Source: Chloroflexota bacterium
Lineage (GTDB): Bacteria; Chloroflexota; Anaerolineae; Aggregatilineales; Phototrophicaceae
NCBI GenBank assembly: GCA_020161935.1
Contig: JAIUNI010000013.1
Coordinates: 1-64,000, forward strand
Reading direction: 5' to 3'
DNA length: 64,000 nt
The stretch's first letter is position 1. Each line of letters opens with the position of its first letter. Both the position numbers and the translations under genes were made by a program. This document shows positions 61,245 through 64,000 of this stretch, one piece after another. The notes under the pieces are model-generated. The model saw only the letters and a list, made by a program, of their open reading frames with translations. It was not told the origin of the DNA and made no database searches.

Positions 61245-62351
61245 TCACGGTGTCCACCACTTATAAATGAGTCCCTGCTGTCTGTATGGTCTTTGCAGAA
61301 TGTTCGTGAGGGACGCGCCATCCCACTCATAAATCGTCCAACTGCCATTCCGAGTAGACGAGAAGGTTAGCCGATCGTCTTTAATCCATGCAAATGAGGA
61401 TTCGCTAGTGCTCGCATACGAGAGGTCCGTTACTGTTTGACCATCCCACACATATACTCCCCGAGGCCCATCACTAAATGTGGAGGACACAAAGGCCAAC
61501 CGTCCATCGCTGCTCCATCTTGGGAAGATATTATATCCGCCTTGAGGAAATGAGGTTATGATTTTGCCATCCCACACCTCAATTTCAACATTCGAGTTGT
61601 AATTGGATACAAAGGCTAACCGTCCATCTGGACTCCATTCGGGCCAATCAACAGCATCTTTGATGTGGTAGATAGAAGTTAGTTCTTTGCCATCCCAGAC
61701 AGAAATAGCAGCGCTGTCGTACCAACCGGAGGCAAAAGCCAGCCGTCCATCGCTACTCCACACAGGAGATGAATGACGGGATGCACTCTGAGAAACAGCT
61801 GTTATTGCTCTACCGTCCCAAACAAAGATTGTAGAACTGAGGTCTTGTTCAGAGACAAAAGCCAGCCGCCCATCTGCACTCCATCTAGGCGATGTATCAC
61901 TCGCGCTATTGTGTGAGATATTCTCTACCTTCTCACCGTCCCAGACAGAGATGTCATTGTTACCCTCGTCAAACGAAACAAAAGCCAGCCGCCCGTCGGT
62001 ACTCCAAGCAGTGGATGTATAAGCGCCTACCTTCTGGGAGATCATGGTCGTCTGCCCACTCTCCCAGACATAAACTCCAAACATGCTATCCCGATACCCT
62101 ACAAAAGCCAACCGCCCATCGCTGCTCCAGCTAAAGCTAGTTGAATTAGACCCGCTGACAGCGCCTAGACTGACGGATTGGCGTGTTCTCAAGTCCAGAA
62201 CCTGTATATCGAACGTACCTGAAAGACCAAAGTGTCCTATAACATAGGCTATTTTTTCACTCGGAAAGCTATGTCCTACCACACGCATGATCCCGATCAG
62301 CAGCAGGAACACCGCTGTCAGTTCGACTATTATCAGCACTCTTTTTTTCAT
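61245..62351 (-). CDS. Membrane-anchored seven-bladed WD-like propeller
   Basis: A 368-residue protein. An N-terminal membrane helix (about 4-23) anchors an extracytoplasmic propeller made of seven similar units of about 38-42 residues. Six contain a W-S-x-DGRLAFV motif and each ends in xVWDGxxxT; the seventh (WIKDDRLTFSS) is degenerate. The high similarity of blades, visible in the DNA, implies recent blade amplification. It is probably a surface-binding protein. ATG 62351 is preferred, as upstream residues look non-coding. Confidence 0.82.
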   Translation of the reverse strand: MKKRVLIIVELTAVFLLLIGIMRVVGHSFPSEKIAYVIGHFGLSGTFDIQVLDLRTRQSVSLGAVSGSNSTSFSWSSDGRLAFVGYRDSMFGVYVWESGQTTMISQKVGAYTSTAWSTDGRLAFVSFDEGNNDISVWDGEKVENISHNSASDTSPRWSADGRLAFVSEQDLSSTIFVWDGRAITAVSQSASRHSSPVWSSDGRLAFASGWYDSAAISVWDGKELTSIYHIKDAVDWPEWSPDGRLAFVSNYNSNVEIEVWDGKIITSFPQGGYNIFPRWSSDGRLAFVSSTFSDGPRGVYVWDGQTVTDLSYASTSESSFAWIKDDRLTFSSTRNGSWTIYEWDGASLTNILQRPYRQQGLIYKWWTP

Positions 62352-62518
62352 CTTTAAGCATCCACGCGAGACCCGTTTCAAAGATGCTACACCTGTATGT
62401 GAAACGGTAGGCTTATCGTCGGTGAAAGGTGGGGTTGGTGAGTTTAAGTGGTACGTGGGGTCTGGTGAGGCGGTAGGGTTTGGTGGGCGCACAGCCGTGG
62501 TGATAGGGTTGGTGGCAC

Positions 62519-62542
62519 GGCGGAGGCACGCCTCCGCCCTAC
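62519..62542. repeat. Solo 20-bp hairpin repeat
   Basis: ggcggaggcacgcctccgcc followed by ctac: an 8-bp perfect stem, upstream of the propeller gene and near the end of the DHFR-family gene. Confidence 0.75.
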
Positions 62543-62574
62543 AAAATCCGAGTTGTCAGGGTCATGATGAAGCA

Positions 62575-62608
62575 TCAAAATAAAAGGTCGGGTAGCAACT
62601 ACCCGACC
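62575..62608 (-). terminator. Terminator of the DHFR-family gene
   Basis: ggtcgggta (62586-62594) pairs perfectly with tacccgacc (62600-62608). On the minus strand it is followed by ttttatttt and lies 5 bp beyond the gene end. Confidence 0.9.
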
Positions 62609-62613
62609 TGAGG

Positions 62614-63168
62614 TTACTTGTCAGTCGGTTGGTAGATGAGGGCGAGCGTTCCCGATTGGAGCGTCTTGCTGTCGACCAGCCGCAGTTTGGTCATGTCCGT
62701 CCCATCGGCGAAAAAGCGTCTGCCGCGCCCCATGAGGAAGGGTTCGACGAGCAGGCGGTACTCGTCAATCAGCCCTGTCCCTTGAAGCGACTGCACGAGG
62801 GTCGCGCTGCCGTCGATGATGATGTCTTTGCCCGACTGCTGCTTCAGCTTCCTGATTTCTTCCACCACATTGTCGCGGATAATGGTCGATTCTTTCCACG
62901 GCGCTTCGGTGAGGGTGGTCGAGACCACAACTTTTTGCATCCGGTTGAGCAGCGGGCCGGGGCCATCGCCGGTGGTTTGGGTCGACCAACCCGGCCAGAG
63001 CATCTCATAGGTGACGCGCCCCAGCATATAAATGTCGCCCTGCGCGTACTGCCCGGTGATATAATCCATCCGTTCCGGGCTGTTCGAATTCTGCCACCAG
63101 TTGTCCATCGTCGTGGCATCAAACACACCATCCAGCGTCAGCCACGCTTTGACCCATAGTTTTCGCAT
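62614..63168 (-). CDS. Dihydrofolate reductase-family protein (RibD C-terminal type)
   Basis: A 184-residue protein of the RibD C-terminal/DHFR superfamily, common in stress-related contexts in Chloroflexota and Actinobacteria. Seen: WLTLDGVFD (about 9-17), YMLGRVTYEMLWPGW (about 47-61), KVVVSTTL, IIIDGSATLVQSL (about 116-128) and the C-terminal DEYRLLVEPFLMGRGRRFF. NADPH-dependent reduction is inferred; the substrate is unknown. A strong aaggaga site precedes ATG 63168. Confidence 0.88.
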   Translation of the reverse strand: MRKLWVKAWLTLDGVFDATTMDNWWQNSNSPERMDYITGQYAQGDIYMLGRVTYEMLWPGWSTQTTGDGPGPLLNRMQKVVVSTTLTEAPWKESTIIRDNVVEEIRKLKQQSGKDIIIDGSATLVQSLQGTGLIDEYRLLVEPFLMGRGRRFFADGTDMTKLRLVDSKTLQSGTLALIYQPTDK

Positions 63169-63224
63169 CGTTCGTCTCCTTTTCGCGCATCGGAATACCG
63201 TTCAGGTTGGTTGGCCGATAAAAA

Positions 63225-63347
63225 TCATTTGAGAAGTTCTGAAATGCCGGACAGCCTGTCTGCTGTCTACAAACGCAAGATTGTGGTGGAATTTCGTGTA
63301 GGGACACGATGTATCGCGTCCGGTTAATCTAAACCACGTTTTCAGGC
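63225..63347. repeat. MITE-like element, copy 5
   Basis: Left end atcatttgagaagttctg, hairpins ggacagcctgtctgctgtct and ggacacgatgtatcgcgtcc, and a decayed right end (gttttcaggctttt). Its right end supplies the stop codon of the neighbouring VOC gene. Confidence 0.75.
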
Positions 63348-63785
63348 TTTTTTGAGTTCTTCCGCCAGTTCGATGATGATGCCCTCCGGCCCGCGCACGA
63401 AGATTTCCTTATAAATGTCCTCGTAGATTTGGATCTCATTAAACAGTTCTGTACCGCGCGCCTTCAACTTGGCGACCACCGCGTCGAGATCGTCCACGAG
63501 AAAAGCCAGATGCCGGATACCCAGCGTATTGGCGAACGACGGCTGAAGACCTTTTTCATCCAGCGGTGAGTGAAACTGGATGAGTTCGATGGTCGTTTCA
63601 CCGTCCGGTGTTCGCAGCATGGCGCAGTCGTCTTTCACGTTTTGCAGGCCGATGACCTTTTCCACGAACGCGCCGCCCATCGTGGCTTCCCACATGACTT
63701 CAAAGCCGAGGTCGAGGAAAAAGGCTTTCGCGGCAGGCAGATCAAGGACGTTGATCCCCACATGATCCATTCGGCGGACTTTCAT
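63342..63785 (-). CDS. VOC/glyoxalase family protein
   Basis: A 147-residue protein with two beta-alpha-beta-beta-beta modules: MDHVGINVLDLPAAKAFFLD (about 6-25), TTIELIQFHSP (about 64-74), GIRHLAFLVDDLDAVVAKLKARG (about 89-111) and FVRGPEGIIIELAEEL (about 129-144). Metal ligands of glyoxalase I type are present at His8, Glu67, His92 and Glu141. The substrate is unknown. The last codons and stop lie at the edge of MITE-like copy 5. An aaaggga site lies before ATG 63785. Confidence 0.88.
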   Translation of the reverse strand: MKVRRMDHVGINVLDLPAAKAFFLDLGFEVMWEATMGGAFVEKVIGLQNVKDDCAMLRTPDGETTIELIQFHSPLDEKGLQPSFANTLGIRHLAFLVDDLDAVVAKLKARGTELFNEIQIYEDIYKEIFVRGPEGIIIELAEELKKA

Positions 63786-63949
63786 TTTTAGGCTCCCTTT
63801 TACAACGGCCTATCGCTTTTGGAGGTGCGGTTTGAGGCCAGAAAAGCAACGTTTGTTCTGTATATGGTATCATGTTCACCATAACAGCCGAAAGACGAAT
63901 TGAAAGGTATATTCCCCTTATCGGGCGAAATTAAAAGGAAAACAGGGCG

Positions 63950-64000
63950 ATGACTTTACAATCAGAAACCCCGCTTGATGCGACCGACTGGAACATCCTG
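63950..64000 (+). CDS. Start of a probable Lrp/AsnC-type regulator (partial)
   Basis: Only 17 codons are inside the window: MTLQSETPLDATDWNIL. The LDATDWNIL pattern is typical of the first helix of Lrp/AsnC regulators. A candidate operator, tatggt and accata inverted around 9 bases, lies at 63863-63883 in the divergent gap. Confidence 0.45.
   Translation, partial: MTLQSETPLDATDWNIL

Noticed and set aside
1-64000. tRNA or rRNA genes
   Set aside because: Intergenic stretches were read for cloverleaf arms and conserved T-loop sequence; none was found.

Overview
The window is bacterial chromosomal DNA of moderate GC content. The gene content suggests an Anaerolineae-like member of the Chloroflexota: a Usp-fused glucosyl-3-phosphoglycerate synthase beside a GT4 glycosyltransferase, secreted PA14/SH3b and LysM proteins, several large GT-C membrane glycosyltransferases with soluble tails, and a TrmD with no rimM or rplS beside it. 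This assignment is inference; no rRNA, tRNA or phylogenetic marker set is present. I found no CRISPR array, prophage, integrase or conventional insertion sequence.

Layout. 1-949 is a repeat-rich non-coding stretch with two heptanucleotide arrays and a near-consensus promoter that leads into no gene. 950-3641 holds an aldo/keto reductase, a small membrane protein and a DUF1028 protein. 3915-6591 is a membrane histidine kinase followed by three stand-alone receiver proteins. 6771-9821 (minus) is a two-gene compatible-solute operon (GT4 plus Usp-GpgS fusion). 10017-17109 holds a tandem pair of paralogous polytopic membrane proteins meeting a large PMT-like protein tail to tail. 17249-18424 is an FHA/zinc-ribbon protein with 72-bp internal repeats. 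18487-25397 is mostly housekeeping and stress genes, including holA. 25616-31255 holds a thioredoxin-NHL fusion, a dinD broken by a 7-bp duplication, a nitroreductase and trmD. 31513-39702 mixes secreted proteins with purU, an MBL hydrolase and a small-molecule kinase. 40037-43063 is an ABC-2 type transporter with a PadR regulator. 43598-47270 is a heterodimeric ABC exporter. 48113-51839 holds a secreted DUF5060-type glycoside hydrolase, a small unknown protein and an SGNH hydrolase. 51944-59833 holds an AHSA1 protein, a secreted alpha/beta hydrolase, a PMT-like gene frameshifted in a C7 run, a membrane-tethered dehydrogenase-like propeller, an EEP-family hydrolase and a Nudix protein. 60306-64000 holds a HEAT-repeat protein, a WD-like propeller, a DHFR-family protein, a VOC protein and the start of a probable Lrp/AsnC regulator.

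The most distinctive feature is the non-coding DNA. Three repeat classes recur: (i) arrays with a 7-bp period, one of them inside a coding region; (ii) a MITE-like element of about 100-140 bp with terminal inverted repeats and 20-bp hairpins whose stems vary in sequence but keep their geometry; (iii) long composite intergenic segments sharing a GGC-rich core, two of which (27772-28575 and 47304-47990) are diverged copies of one another. The 7-bp duplication that breaks dinD has the same unit length as the arrays.

Several genes look functionally linked: the kinase and receivers as a phosphorelay, GT4 and GpgS in mannosylglucosylglycerate-type solute synthesis, the PadR regulator with the ABC-2 transporter (three 15-bp-spaced direct repeats lie in its promoter), and the secreted glycosidase with the SGNH esterase in polysaccharide degradation.
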